From Algicella marina (GTDB taxonomy: Bacteria; Pseudomonadota; Alphaproteobacteria; Rhodobacterales; Rhodobacteraceae), in assembly GCF_009931615.1 (NCBI RefSeq), contig NZ_CP046620.1:3828501-3892500 (forward strand): a stretch of 64,000 nt of DNA. The letters run 5' to 3'. Within the stretch, counting starts at the first letter, position 1; every line of letters starts with the position of its first letter. Below, one piece after another: positions 44,653 through 52,553 of the stretch. The notes beneath the pieces were generated by a model, which was not told the DNA's origin, did no database searches, and was given only the letters and a program-made list of their open reading frames with translations. Position numbers and translations under genes: made by a program.

Positions 44653-45398
44653 CAGAGCCGTTCCAGCGCCCGGTCGAGCCAGCCGAAAAAGCCGCCCGCG
44701 CCTTCTGTGCTTTCAGCGAGCAGCGGGCCCAGCACATCGGGGCCCGAGGTGTCCTGTTTGGGCCGGGGTGGCAGGTACTTGTTCACGGGTTTCGTGCCCT
44801 GCTCGGGCATCAGGTCGAAGCCGCCGCGCGCCTCCACCAGCTTGAAGACGCCGCTTTCGGGATCGGACAGATCGCCGAAATGGCGCGCGCCGGCGGGGCA
44901 GGTGCGCACGCAGGAGGGCACGCGGTCTTCCTCGGGGATGTTCTCGTTATAGATGCGGTCGACGCAGAGGGTGCATTTCTTCATCACCTTCTCCACCGGG
45001 TCCATCTCACGCGCGCCGTAGGGGCAGGCCCAGGCGCAGAGGCCGCAGCCGATACAGTCGCTCTCGTTCACCAGCACGATGCCATCCTCGGTGCGCTTGT
45101 AGCTGGCGCCGGTGGGGCAGACGGTGACGCAGGGCGCATCCGTGCAGTGCAGGCAGGATTTGGGGAAGTGGGTCACGGTGGCGGGGCCCGTTTCGGGCAC
45201 GGCCTCGAAGGTGTGGACGCGGTTGAGGAAGGCGCCGACGGGCTGGCTGCCATAGGGATCGTCATCGCCCAGCGGCGCGCCGTAGGCCCCGGTGTTCCAT
45301 TCCTTGCAGGAGATGACGCAGGCGTGGCAGCCGACGCAGGTATCGAGGTCGATCACGAGGCCGAGGGTCTTTTGGGTGCTGTCGGGCAGGCTGGTCAT
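44652..45398 (-). CDS. soeB: Four-cluster ferredoxin subunit (SoeB-like)
   Basis: A 248-residue iron-sulfur subunit with four cysteine clusters: CVGCHACVISC (residues about 17-27), CLHCTDAPCVTVCP, CIGCGLCAWACPYGA and CTLC...CVRTCPAGA. This is the DmsB/PsrB/SoeB type that wires the molybdenum subunit to the membrane anchor. No signal peptide, in line with a cytoplasm-facing enzyme. Overlaps the hydrolase gene upstream by 4 bases. Confidence 0.88.
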   Translation of the reverse strand: MTSLPDSTQKTLGLVIDLDTCVGCHACVISCKEWNTGAYGAPLGDDDPYGSQPVGAFLNRVHTFEAVPETGPATVTHFPKSCLHCTDAPCVTVCPTGASYKRTEDGIVLVNESDCIGCGLCAWACPYGAREMDPVEKVMKKCTLCVDRIYNENIPEEDRVPSCVRTCPAGARHFGDLSDPESGVFKLVEARGGFDLMPEQGTKPVNKYLPPRPKQDTSGPDVLGPLLAESTEGAGGFFGWLDRALERL

Positions 45399-46252
45399 CT
45401 GGGCTCCGGTGCCGGGGCGGCGGCGCGCGCGGTCGCGGTGAATTCGGCGAGCGCTTCGTTGAACCGCTCGGGCGCATCGAGGAAAGGCGCGTGCCCGGCG
45501 CCCTGCATCGGCAGGTAGGTGGCCTGCGGAATGGCGGCGGCCAGCGCCGCGCCCGTGGCCGGGGCGACGACCGCATCCTTTTCCCCGTGGATGATCAGGA
45601 CGGGGCGGCCAAGGCGGGCATAGATCGGCCGCAGGTCGCGATCCGCCGCGAACATCGCCCGCCGCGTGAGGCCCGAGACGCGCATCGCCTCGGCGGTGAA
45701 GGCGGCGATCTGGGCGCGCGGCAGGGGCGTGGCGGTGCAGGCTTCCTGGAAGGCGAGCGTGGCCTGCAGGCGGCGGGTGGGATCGTCGGTGTAGAGGTCG
45801 CGGTTAAGCGCCGGGCTGGCGGGGCCGAGCATCCACGGCTCGCGCGCGGCACCGGTGGCCGCGATGCCGCCCGCCAGCACGACACCGGCGATGGCCGCAT
45901 CGCCGTGCACATCGAGATATTCGGCGATCACGCGCGCGCCATAGGACCAGCCGACAAGCACCGGCCGGTCGAACGAGAGCGTTGTGAGGATGGCGTGGAG
46001 ATCGGCGGCCCAGCCTTCGGAGCCGGCGTAGGCCTGCTCGGTTTCGGGGGCATCGGATGTGCCGTGGCCGCGCAGGTCGAGGGCGACGAGGCGGTGGGTA
46101 GTGGCGAGCGGGCTTTCCAGCTGGCGCTGCCAGCAGGCATGGCTCTGCGCCCAGCCGTGGACAAGCAGGATCGGGGCGCCGTCCTGCGGGCCGGTATCGA
46201 CGACGGAAAGGCCCGTGCCGTCGGCGGAGTGGATGCGGTGGTGGCGCGTCAT
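45395..46252 (-). CDS. Alpha/beta-fold hydrolase embedded in the soe operon
   Basis: A 285-residue alpha/beta hydrolase. The oxyanion region is ILLVHGWAQSHACW, the nucleophile elbow is VGWSYGARV (Ser near residue 111), and a likely catalytic His is in QGAGHAPFLDAPERF near the C-terminus, with the acid in HGEKDAVV. The pattern is of the 3-oxoadipate enol-lactonase/esterase group. It is inserted between soeA and soeB with ATGA-type overlaps at both ends, so it is co-translated with them. Its role in sulfite oxidation is unclear; an ester or thioester of a sulfonate is one possibility. Confidence 0.88.
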   Translation of the reverse strand: MTRHHRIHSADGTGLSVVDTGPQDGAPILLVHGWAQSHACWQRQLESPLATTHRLVALDLRGHGTSDAPETEQAYAGSEGWAADLHAILTTLSFDRPVLVGWSYGARVIAEYLDVHGDAAIAGVVLAGGIAATGAAREPWMLGPASPALNRDLYTDDPTRRLQATLAFQEACTATPLPRAQIAAFTAEAMRVSGLTRRAMFAADRDLRPIYARLGRPVLIIHGEKDAVVAPATGAALAAAIPQATYLPMQGAGHAPFLDAPERFNEALAEFTATARAAAPAPEPR

Positions 46253-49047
46253 GTCCATTCCTTGCCGTAGGCGAGCGTGGCGGGGCCGGTGCCCACGGGG
46301 GATTTCTGGTGGCCGGTATCGGGGCTGGTGGCGGGCTGGGGCGGCGCCTTGGCGATGTTCACGCGAAGGTCGTACCACGCCGCCTGCCCGGTGACGGGAT
46401 CGGAGTTGGACCAGCGCAGGCCGTCGCCCTTGGGCGGTAGAAGCTCGTGGATGAGGTGGTTGAGGAGGAAGCCTTTGGTGGCTTCGGGCGCGTCCTCATC
46501 CAGCGCCCATGCGCCCCGGCGCTTGCCGATGGCGTTCCATGTCCAGACGGTATTCTCGTTCAGCGCCTCCATCAGGGCGACGGGGATGGTGATGCTGCCG
46601 TGAGCGGAGGTGAGGGTGGCCCAGTCGCCTTCCGCAAAGCCGTGCTCGCGCCAGACCTTGGCGGAGACGTAAAGCGGGTTACGCCCGTGGATCTGGCGGA
46701 GCCACGCGTTCTGGCTGCCCCATGAGTGGTACATGGCCGCCGGGCGCTGGGTGAGGGCGTGGAGTGGGTAGGCGGATTGGTCCACCGCCGCCTGCTCGAA
46801 GGGTTCGTACCAGATCGGGAGCGGGTCCATCGCCTCGCGGAGGCGGGCGCGCAGGTGGTCGGGCGGCTGGTGGTCGCCCTTGCCTTCGGCGGCCATCTGG
46901 AACTTACGCATCGGCTCGACATAGAGTTGGAAGAGGTAGGGCTCGGGCGCGTCGGAGACGTAGAAGCCCATTTTCGCGGCCCACTCCTGATAGGCCATGT
47001 TGGTGGGCTTGTTGAACTGCGCTTCGGGCGCGATGTGCTGGGACCAGAAGGCGCCGTTGGCCTTGTAGCGCTCGATCTGTTCGGGGTTCGGCGCGCCCCG
47101 ACCGCTTTCGCTGCCATCGCCGCGAAAGCCCGCCAGCGGGCCGATGCCGGGGCGGCGCTGGTGGTTGAGGATGTAGTCCTCGTAGTCCTTGTAGACCGGG
47201 TTGCCCTCGGTGTCCGTCATGCCGGGGAGGCCGAGCTTCGCGCCCAACTGGATGAGAGCGGACTGGAAGCCGCGCACCTCTCGGTCGGGCTCCACCACCG
47301 GCCAGCGGATCGCGTCGGCCACGGCGTCGGGCTCGCAGATCGGGCGGTCGAGCAGGGAGATGCAATCGTGCCGTTCGAGATAGGTGGTGTCGGGCAGGAT
47401 CAGGTCGGCATAGGCGACCATTTCGGAGGAATAGGCATCCGAGTAGATGATCCTGGGGATCCTGTAGTCGCCGGTTTCGTCGGTGTCGGTCAGCATCTCC
47501 ATCACGCCGGCGGTGTTCATCGACGAGTTCCATGCCATGTTGGCCATGTACATGAACAGCACGTCGATCGGGTAGGGATCGCCCGCGTGGGCGTTGGAGA
47601 TGACCATGTGCATCATGCCGTGGGCGGCGAGGGGCGCCTCCCACGTGAAGGCCTTGTCGATGCGGGCGGCGGTGCCGTCAGGCTTGATGCCGAGATCCTC
47701 CGGCCCGCGCGGGTAGCCGAGATGCGGGCCGTCGAGCGGTTTGCCGGGGGTGGTGCGGAAATGCGGGCGCGGGTGGGCGGAAACGGGCTTGGGGTAGGGC
47801 GGCTTGAAGCGGAAGCCGCCGGGCACTTCGACCGAGCCGAGGAGAAGCTGGAGGACGTGCAGGGCGCGGCATGTCTGGAAGCCGTTGGAATGGGCGGAGA
47901 TGCCGCGCATGGCGTGGAAGGAGACGGGGCGGCCCTTGGTGGTTTCGTGGCGGGTGCCGCGGAAATCCGTCCACGGCTGGGGGATCTCGATTTCTTCCTC
48001 GAAGGCGGTGCGGGCAAGCTCGGCCGCGATGCGTTTGATCTGCGCGGCCGGGATGCCGCAGCGCTCGGCCACCGCTTCGGGCGCGTATTCGGGTGCGAGG
48101 TAGCGGTTTGCGAGATGTTCGAAGACGGGGGTGAGGCCATCGTGGGTGCCGTGGAGGGCGGGCTTGAGGCCGGGTTTGTCGAAGGGCTGGGGGCTTTGGG
48201 TGGCGCGGTCCCAGACGAGTTCCTTGCCGGCATCGTCGCGGGCGAAGAGGCCGTCCGCATCCAGCAGCACGGGGGCATTGGTGGTGCGGATGAGGTAGTC
48301 GAGGTCGATGTTGCCGGATTTCAGCAACTCGTGGACGAGGGCCAGAATGAAGAGCCCGTCGGTGCCCGGCGTGATGGCGACCCATTCGTCGGCGATGGCG
48401 TTGTAGCCAGTGCGGACGGGGTTGACGCCGATGATCTTGGCCCCGCGTTCCTTCAGCCGCCCGAGGCCCATCTTTATCGGGTTGCTGTCATGATCTTCGG
48501 CCACGCCGAAGATCATGAAGAGCTTGGTCCGCTCCCAGTCGGGGCTGCCGAATTCCCAGAACGCGCCGCCGAGCGTGTAGATGCCGGCGGCGGCCATGTT
48601 GACCGAGCAGAAGCCGCCGTGGGCGGCGTAGTTGGGCGTGCCGAACTGCTGCGCCCACCAGGAGGTAAGGCTTTGCGACTGGTCGCGCCCGGTGAAGAAG
48701 GCGAGCCTTTCGGGCGCGGTCTCGCGCACGGGGGCGAGCCAGCTTGCCGCCGTCTCCAGCGCCTCGTCCCAGGTGATCTCCTCGAACTCGCCGGAGCCGC
48801 GGGGGCCTGTGCGGCGCAAGGGCGCGCGGAGCCGGGCGGGGGAGAGATGCTGCATGATCCCCGCCGAGCCCTTGGCGCAGAGCACGCCCTTGTTCACGGG
48901 GTGATCCCGGTTGCCCTCGATGTATTTTACTTTGCCGTCCCGCAGGTGAACGTTGATGCCGCAGCGGCAGGCGCACATGTAGCATGTCGTCTTGCGGATC
49001 TCGTCTGCCACCTTCGGGGAGGTGTCGATCTTGGGCTGGTGCGTCAT
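46249..49047 (-). CDS. soeA: Molybdopterin catalytic subunit, sulfite dehydrogenase (SoeA-like)
   Basis: A 932-residue member of the DMSO-reductase family. The N-terminal [4Fe-4S] motif is Cys22-x2-Cys25-x3-Cys29-x27-Cys57 (CYMCACRCG, then GVLCAKG). Molybdopterin-binding regions include FTGRDQSQSLTSWWAQQFGT and GGFCSVNMAAAGIYTLGG. The C-terminal cofactor domain follows (YPLHALTQRPAAMYHSW, and LYVSAKVWREHG). There is no Tat signal before the cluster, unlike DmsA or periplasmic enzymes, which fits SoeA, the cytoplasmic sulfite-oxidising subunit known from Allochromatium and Ruegeria. Its start region has a degenerate copy at about 52234-52336. Thiosulfate or other oxyanion use cannot be excluded. 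Confidence 0.83.
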   Translation of the reverse strand: MTHQPKIDTSPKVADEIRKTTCYMCACRCGINVHLRDGKVKYIEGNRDHPVNKGVLCAKGSAGIMQHLSPARLRAPLRRTGPRGSGEFEEITWDEALETAASWLAPVRETAPERLAFFTGRDQSQSLTSWWAQQFGTPNYAAHGGFCSVNMAAAGIYTLGGAFWEFGSPDWERTKLFMIFGVAEDHDSNPIKMGLGRLKERGAKIIGVNPVRTGYNAIADEWVAITPGTDGLFILALVHELLKSGNIDLDYLIRTTNAPVLLDADGLFARDDAGKELVWDRATQSPQPFDKPGLKPALHGTHDGLTPVFEHLANRYLAPEYAPEAVAERCGIPAAQIKRIAAELARTAFEEEIEIPQPWTDFRGTRHETTKGRPVSFHAMRGISAHSNGFQTCRALHVLQLLLGSVEVPGGFRFKPPYPKPVSAHPRPHFRTTPGKPLDGPHLGYPRGPEDLGIKPDGTAARIDKAFTWEAPLAAHGMMHMVISNAHAGDPYPIDVLFMYMANMAWNSSMNTAGVMEMLTDTDETGDYRIPRIIYSDAYSSEMVAYADLILPDTTYLERHDCISLLDRPICEPDAVADAIRWPVVEPDREVRGFQSALIQLGAKLGLPGMTDTEGNPVYKDYEDYILNHQRRPGIGPLAGFRGDGSESGRGAPNPEQIERYKANGAFWSQHIAPEAQFNKPTNMAYQEWAAKMGFYVSDAPEPYLFQLYVEPMRKFQMAAEGKGDHQPPDHLRARLREAMDPLPIWYEPFEQAAVDQSAYPLHALTQRPAAMYHSWGSQNAWLRQIHGRNPLYVSAKVWREHGFAEGDWATLTSAHGSITIPVALMEALNENTVWTWNAIGKRRGAWALDEDAPEATKGFLLNHLIHELLPPKGDGLRWSNSDPVTGQAAWYDLRVNIAKAPPQPATSPDTGHQKSPVGTGPATLAYGKEWT

Positions 49048-49208
49048 GGGGCGAGAGTGACGGGTGGCGGGGGAAAAAGCGAGGCCAGATCGGGTGTTTG
49101 TTAGGGCCAGATGGGGGGTGCCCAGAGTTGGGCCACGGCGCGGGACGGTGGAGGTGCACTTGGACGACCGGTATTTCGCACGGCGGAAAGCGGCTGTCCC
49201 TCCCTCGT

Positions 49209-50081
49209 TCACAATAGCGCGCCGAGCTTACCGAAATGATCCAGTACGGCCCGCACACGCGCGGTGGAACGCAGGTCCGGATGCGAGAGGAGCCAGAGGT
49301 CGACAGCAAGTTCGTCGACCGGGTGCCCTATCCGTTTCAGTTCGGTGTCGGTATCGGCGAGGTAGCAGGGCAGAACCGCGACGCCGATCCCGGATTTGAC
49401 CGCCGCATACATGGCAAGCACGCTGTCGAGGCGACAGACGCAGGCCTCATCGCATTCCATTTTTCGCAGCCATGCGTGAAGCTGGCCGTAGGCCATCGAC
49501 GCGCTCGGCGCTATCCAGGGCAGGGCTTTCCAGCGCGGCGGGGGACGGTCTGCGACATCGAGCGTACGGTGCGCATAGACGGCCTGACGGATCGGGCCCA
49601 ACCTTCGCCCGACAAGGTGATCGTCCGGCGAAGAAGCGGGCCGGATCGCGATGTCGGCCTCGCGGAGGGAAAGGTCGGATATTTCGTTGGAGACGGCGAT
49701 ATCCAGGGTGATTTCGGGCTGCAGTTGGCGGAAACGCCCGATTTCCCCGGCCAGCAGGCCGTAGAGCAACGTGTCGGTCGTCGCCACGCGCACCACGCCG
49801 GAAGGCCGCAGGTCCTGGCCCGAGAGGCGCCTCTCCGTTGCGTTGGTCAGTTCGGCGATCTGTCGGGCGACAGAAACGATTTCCTCTCCGGCCGCGGTCG
49901 GCCGATAGCCTGTGCGGAACCGATCGAAGAGCCGAACGCCGAGCTTCTGTTCCACAGCATTGATCCTGCGGAACATCGTCGGATGGCTCGAACCCGCCAG
50001 TTGGGCCGCGCGGGTCAACGACCCGGCGTCCGCGACGCGGAGGACGGTTTCGTAATCGTTCCAGTCGAGCTTGTCGTTCAT
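49209..50081 (-). CDS. LysR family transcriptional regulator
   Basis: A 290-residue LysR regulator with N-terminal helix-turn-helix (DYETVLRVADAGSLTRAAQL, then AVEQKLGVRLFDR) and the periplasmic-binding-like effector domain. The ATG at 50081 gives a normal LysR start. It is divergent from a quinone-reductase-like gene 92 bases away, the classic arrangement in which LysR controls its neighbour. A palindrome at 50108-50124 between them is the likely operator. Confidence 0.9.
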   Translation of the reverse strand: MNDKLDWNDYETVLRVADAGSLTRAAQLAGSSHPTMFRRINAVEQKLGVRLFDRFRTGYRPTAAGEEIVSVARQIAELTNATERRLSGQDLRPSGVVRVATTDTLLYGLLAGEIGRFRQLQPEITLDIAVSNEISDLSLREADIAIRPASSPDDHLVGRRLGPIRQAVYAHRTLDVADRPPPRWKALPWIAPSASMAYGQLHAWLRKMECDEACVCRLDSVLAMYAAVKSGIGVAVLPCYLADTDTELKRIGHPVDELAVDLWLLSHPDLRSTARVRAVLDHFGKLGALL

Positions 50082-50107
50082 TTTTGAAAGAGTGTGCTGC
50101 CTGATCT

Positions 50108-50124
50108 TGTGAATACCTATCACA
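50108..50124. promoter_or_regulatory. Candidate operator between lysR and the quinone reductase gene
   Basis: A 17-base inverted repeat TGTGA-N7-TCACA, in the 92-base divergent gap. It fits a LysR T-N11-A-type box in size and placement. Confidence 0.5.
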
Positions 50125-50173
50125 GATGAACGACTAAAGTGAGCGCACAAGAGCAACTGGCGGAGAGTCCCTG

Positions 50174-50899
50174 ATGCAGACGCATATCGTTCATGTTCAC
50201 CCCGAAGCCGCTTCCTACAATGGCGCGCTGACGCGGACGGCGGAGAGCAAATTGCGCAGGGCCGGTGGCACGGTAACGGTCAGCGATCTCTACCGCGCGA
50301 ATTTCGATCCGGTGGAGCGGCCGGAGCACTATGCGAACCGGGCCGATGAGGGATGTTTCGCGGCTCTGGGCGAGCAGCGCAACGCCTGGGCGACCGGCAC
50401 GCTGGCCGAAGATGTGGCGGCGGAGATCGACAAGCTGGAGCGCGCCGATCTGGTGATCTTGCAATTTCCGCTGTGGTGGCACGCGCCGCCGGCGATGCTG
50501 AAGGGCTGGATGGACCGGGTGTTCGTGAGCGGGGGCTTGTATACCAGCAGGATGCGCTATGACGCCGGCTATTTCCGGGGGCGTCGGGCGCTGATCTCCG
50601 TTACGACGGGGGCGCCGCGGTCGGCTTTCGGGCCGGGCGGTCGGGGTGGTGATTTCGACACGATGCTGTGGCCGGTGCATTATTCGATGCACTACATGGG
50701 CTTTTCCGTGCTGCCGCCGTTCGTTTCCTACGGTGTTCAAGGGCATGGCTACAGCTACGAGGACGGAAGCAGCCTGCACGACAGGCTCAAAGGAAACCTG
50801 GATGCGTGGTCTGCGTGCCTGTCGGGCCTGGACGATGTGGCGCCGATGAACTTACCCAACTGGAGCGATTGGAACGAAGACGGCAGCGCGGCCCCGTAG
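50174..50899 (+). CDS. NAD(P)H quinone oxidoreductase-like flavodoxin-fold protein
   Basis: A 241-residue protein of the NQO1/KefF/YwrO flavodoxin-like fold. The FMN region is HIVHVHPEAASYNGALTRTA, then VILQFPLWWHAPPAMLKGWM (the conserved FPLWW...P.xLKGWxDR), with VSVTTGAP-like sequence (LISVTTGAPRSAFGPGG). It likely reduces quinones or other electrophiles with two electrons. Ribosome site GGAGAG eight bases ahead of the ATG. Divergent from and probably controlled by the LysR gene beside it. Confidence 0.9.
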   Translation: MQTHIVHVHPEAASYNGALTRTAESKLRRAGGTVTVSDLYRANFDPVERPEHYANRADEGCFAALGEQRNAWATGTLAEDVAAEIDKLERADLVILQFPLWWHAPPAMLKGWMDRVFVSGGLYTSRMRYDAGYFRGRRALISVTTGAPRSAFGPGGRGGDFDTMLWPVHYSMHYMGFSVLPPFVSYGVQGHGYSYEDGSSLHDRLKGNLDAWSACLSGLDDVAPMNLPNWSDWNEDGSAAP

Positions 50900-50973
50900 G
50901 AAAAGCACGGGAGCGGGGATGCCGTTCACCCCTTGCGCACGGTGGAGAAGCGTGGAGCCTTGCCGGGCCGGGA

Positions 50974-51168
50974 TCAGGGGCGCTGCATGCGCCTAAAAAG
51001 GGCATGCAGATGCTTGAGGGGCTGGCTGACACGCGGCGCGCGGGTTGTTTCTGCGATGCCACGCGGCACGTGCGGCCGGACCGGCGCGCCGGTGCAGCGA
51101 TGGTCGTTTGTGCCCGGAGCCGACATGCGTGTCGCTTCGAACATGCTTTGTGCGAGAATTCCCAACAT
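50974..51168 (-). CDS. Possible small protein with a near-perfect ribosome binding site
   Basis: A 64-codon frame starting at ATG 51168, preceded by GGAGGTGATC (51181-51172), an almost complete anti-Shine-Dalgarno match, with GGAGG eight bases from the ATG. The protein (MLGILAQSMFEATRM at the start, then many Arg, Pro and His) has no signal, no hydrophobic segment beyond the first ten residues and no family I recognise. It is divergent from the LysR gene starting at 51264. The rest of the 50900-51263 gap holds nothing else that I can support. The ribosome site is the only strong evidence. Confidence 0.35.
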   Translation of the reverse strand: MLGILAQSMFEATRMSAPGTNDHRCTGAPVRPHVPRGIAETTRAPRVSQPLKHLHALFRRMQRP

Positions 51169-51263
51169 TTCGATCACCTCCGCGGAGAGGGTACGGGCCG
51201 GAGGTTGAATATCTGAAACGAATAAGTTTGCTGATTGTGATGAGTTTTGTTAATCATTTGGGC

Positions 51264-52142
51264 ATGAAACGCGATCTTGAAATGGACCTCTTGCGGTCAT
51301 TCGTGGCGGTGGCGGCGCATCGCAATTTCACGAAGGCGGCGAACGCTGTGGGGCGCACGCAATCTGCCGTGAGCCTGCAGATAAAGCGGCTTGAGGATAT
51401 CGTGGGCAAGCGGCTGTTCGAGCGGAGCCGCCAGTCCGTGACGATAACGCATGCGGGCGAGTCTATGCTTGTCTATGCCGGCCGCATCCTTGCGGCGAAC
51501 GACGCGGCGCTGTCTCACATTCAACGGCCCGAGGCGGCGGGGCTGGTGCGGATCGGCGCGCCGGACGATTATGCGACCTTCCTTCTGCCGCCGATCCTGT
51601 CGGCCATCGCCAGGGACTACCCCCGCCTGCAACTGGAGGTGACCTGCGACAACGCCAGCGATCTGCTGCCGCAACTGGCGACGGACGCGCTCGATGTCGT
51701 GGTTGCGACGCATCGGGCGGACGCGGTGGCGGGCGAAGTTGCGCGCTACGAACCGCTGCACTGGGTTGCCGCCCCCGATTACCTCGACGATCCTGCGGCG
51801 CCGTTGTCGATGGTGCTGTTTCCGCCGGGATGCGTGTGCCGGGACATCGCGCTGGGAGCGTTGCGGCGGATCGACCGGGCGTGGCACGTGGCCTATTCCA
51901 CGCGCAGCATCGCGTTGATGGAGAAGGCCATTTTGGAAAACGCCAGCGTGTCGGTGATGGAGGCCTCGGTCATTCCCGCCGGCCTGTGCGTCATCGACGG
52001 CCGAGAGGGATTTCCCTCGCTGCCCGACGTGGTGATCTCGGTCCATCGAGGGGCCGCGCGAGAGGCGCATGTCTCACTGGTGGCCGATTATCTTTCGGCA
52101 AGGCTCGCGGGCAGTGGTGCCAAGGAGATGGCCGGACAGTAA
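51264..52142 (+). CDS. LysR family transcriptional regulator
   Basis: A 292-residue LysR regulator with the N-terminal helix-turn-helix (LRSFVAVAAHRNFTKAANAV, then TQSAVSLQIKRLEDIVGKRL, FERS) and the effector domain (GLVRIGAPDDYATFLLPPIL). Starts at 51240 and 51282 are also possible. It is not beside a clear target operon; the DNA right after it is the disturbed region with gene fragments. Possible partner: the small divergent frame at 50974-51168. Confidence 0.88.
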   Translation: MKRDLEMDLLRSFVAVAAHRNFTKAANAVGRTQSAVSLQIKRLEDIVGKRLFERSRQSVTITHAGESMLVYAGRILAANDAALSHIQRPEAAGLVRIGAPDDYATFLLPPILSAIARDYPRLQLEVTCDNASDLLPQLATDALDVVVATHRADAVAGEVARYEPLHWVAAPDYLDDPAAPLSMVLFPPGCVCRDIALGALRRIDRAWHVAYSTRSIALMEKAILENASVSVMEASVIPAGLCVIDGREGFPSLPDVVISVHRGAAREAHVSLVADYLSARLAGSGAKEMAGQ

Positions 52143-52152
52143 CGTGCCCGGC

Positions 52153-52233
52153 CTACTTCGCCGGCGGCAGGATCAGAACGGCGCGGAAGTCGTTGACGTT
52201 AGTCAGGGTCGGGCCGGTGATGATCTGGTCGCC
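52153..52233 (-). pseudogene. Fragment of a glycerate 2-kinase gene (C-terminal 26 codons)
   Basis: On the minus strand this encodes GDQIITGPTLTNVNDFRAVL followed by ILPPAK and a stop. It matches the last codons of the intact glycerate kinase gene at 54038 with only a few changes (LI to II, VLPPEG to ILPPAK). The DNA match is strong but not perfect, so it is not a recent exact copy. It is joined upstream, out of frame, to a copy of the soeA start. Confidence 0.8.
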
Positions 52234-52336
52234 GGGACGGGGGAGATGGCGATGTTGGGCTGGTGCGTCATGGGGCGAGACTGCCGGGTGGCGGGGAAAG
52301 CGACGCCAAATCGAGTGATTGTTAGGGCCAGTTGGG
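52234..52336 (-). pseudogene. Degenerate copy of the soeA 5' region joined to the glycerate kinase fragment
   Basis: Bases about 52250-52336 match the soeA leader and first codons (about 49027-49117), including the ATG and MTHQPNI versus MTHQPKI, with scattered changes and a 3-base length difference in the leader. After about 11 soeA-like codons the sequence runs, in another frame, into the glycerate kinase fragment. No product is expected. From here to 52553 there is A/T-richer DNA with no supported gene before the next start. Confidence 0.75.
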
Positions 52337-52553
52337 CGGGCTTGGATAAGGGCACAAAAGTAAGAGTAGAAAGGCCGGAATGAGCCTTTAGTAACCGATG
52401 CTGCACCCTACACGAGTGTTAGCTTATCAGAGTCAATCAGCACTTTGGGGCATTGCTTTGTGATGTACAGTTTTTCTCAAACTGTTCCGCTTCCGACCAG
52501 AACGTGAAACCTACACGCTTTCGCGTTGCGCAAACAAAACACAAGTCCGAGAA

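Noticed and set aside
46726-49104. A 792-codon open frame on the plus strand opposite soeA
   Set aside because: Its product is dominated by Gly, Val, Glu, Arg and His, as expected from reading a GC-rich gene backwards; the minus-strand frame has clear molybdoenzyme motifs.
50082-50156. 25-residue N-terminal extension of the first LysR
   Set aside because: It would run across the likely operator palindrome; the ATG at 50081 gives a standard LysR start.
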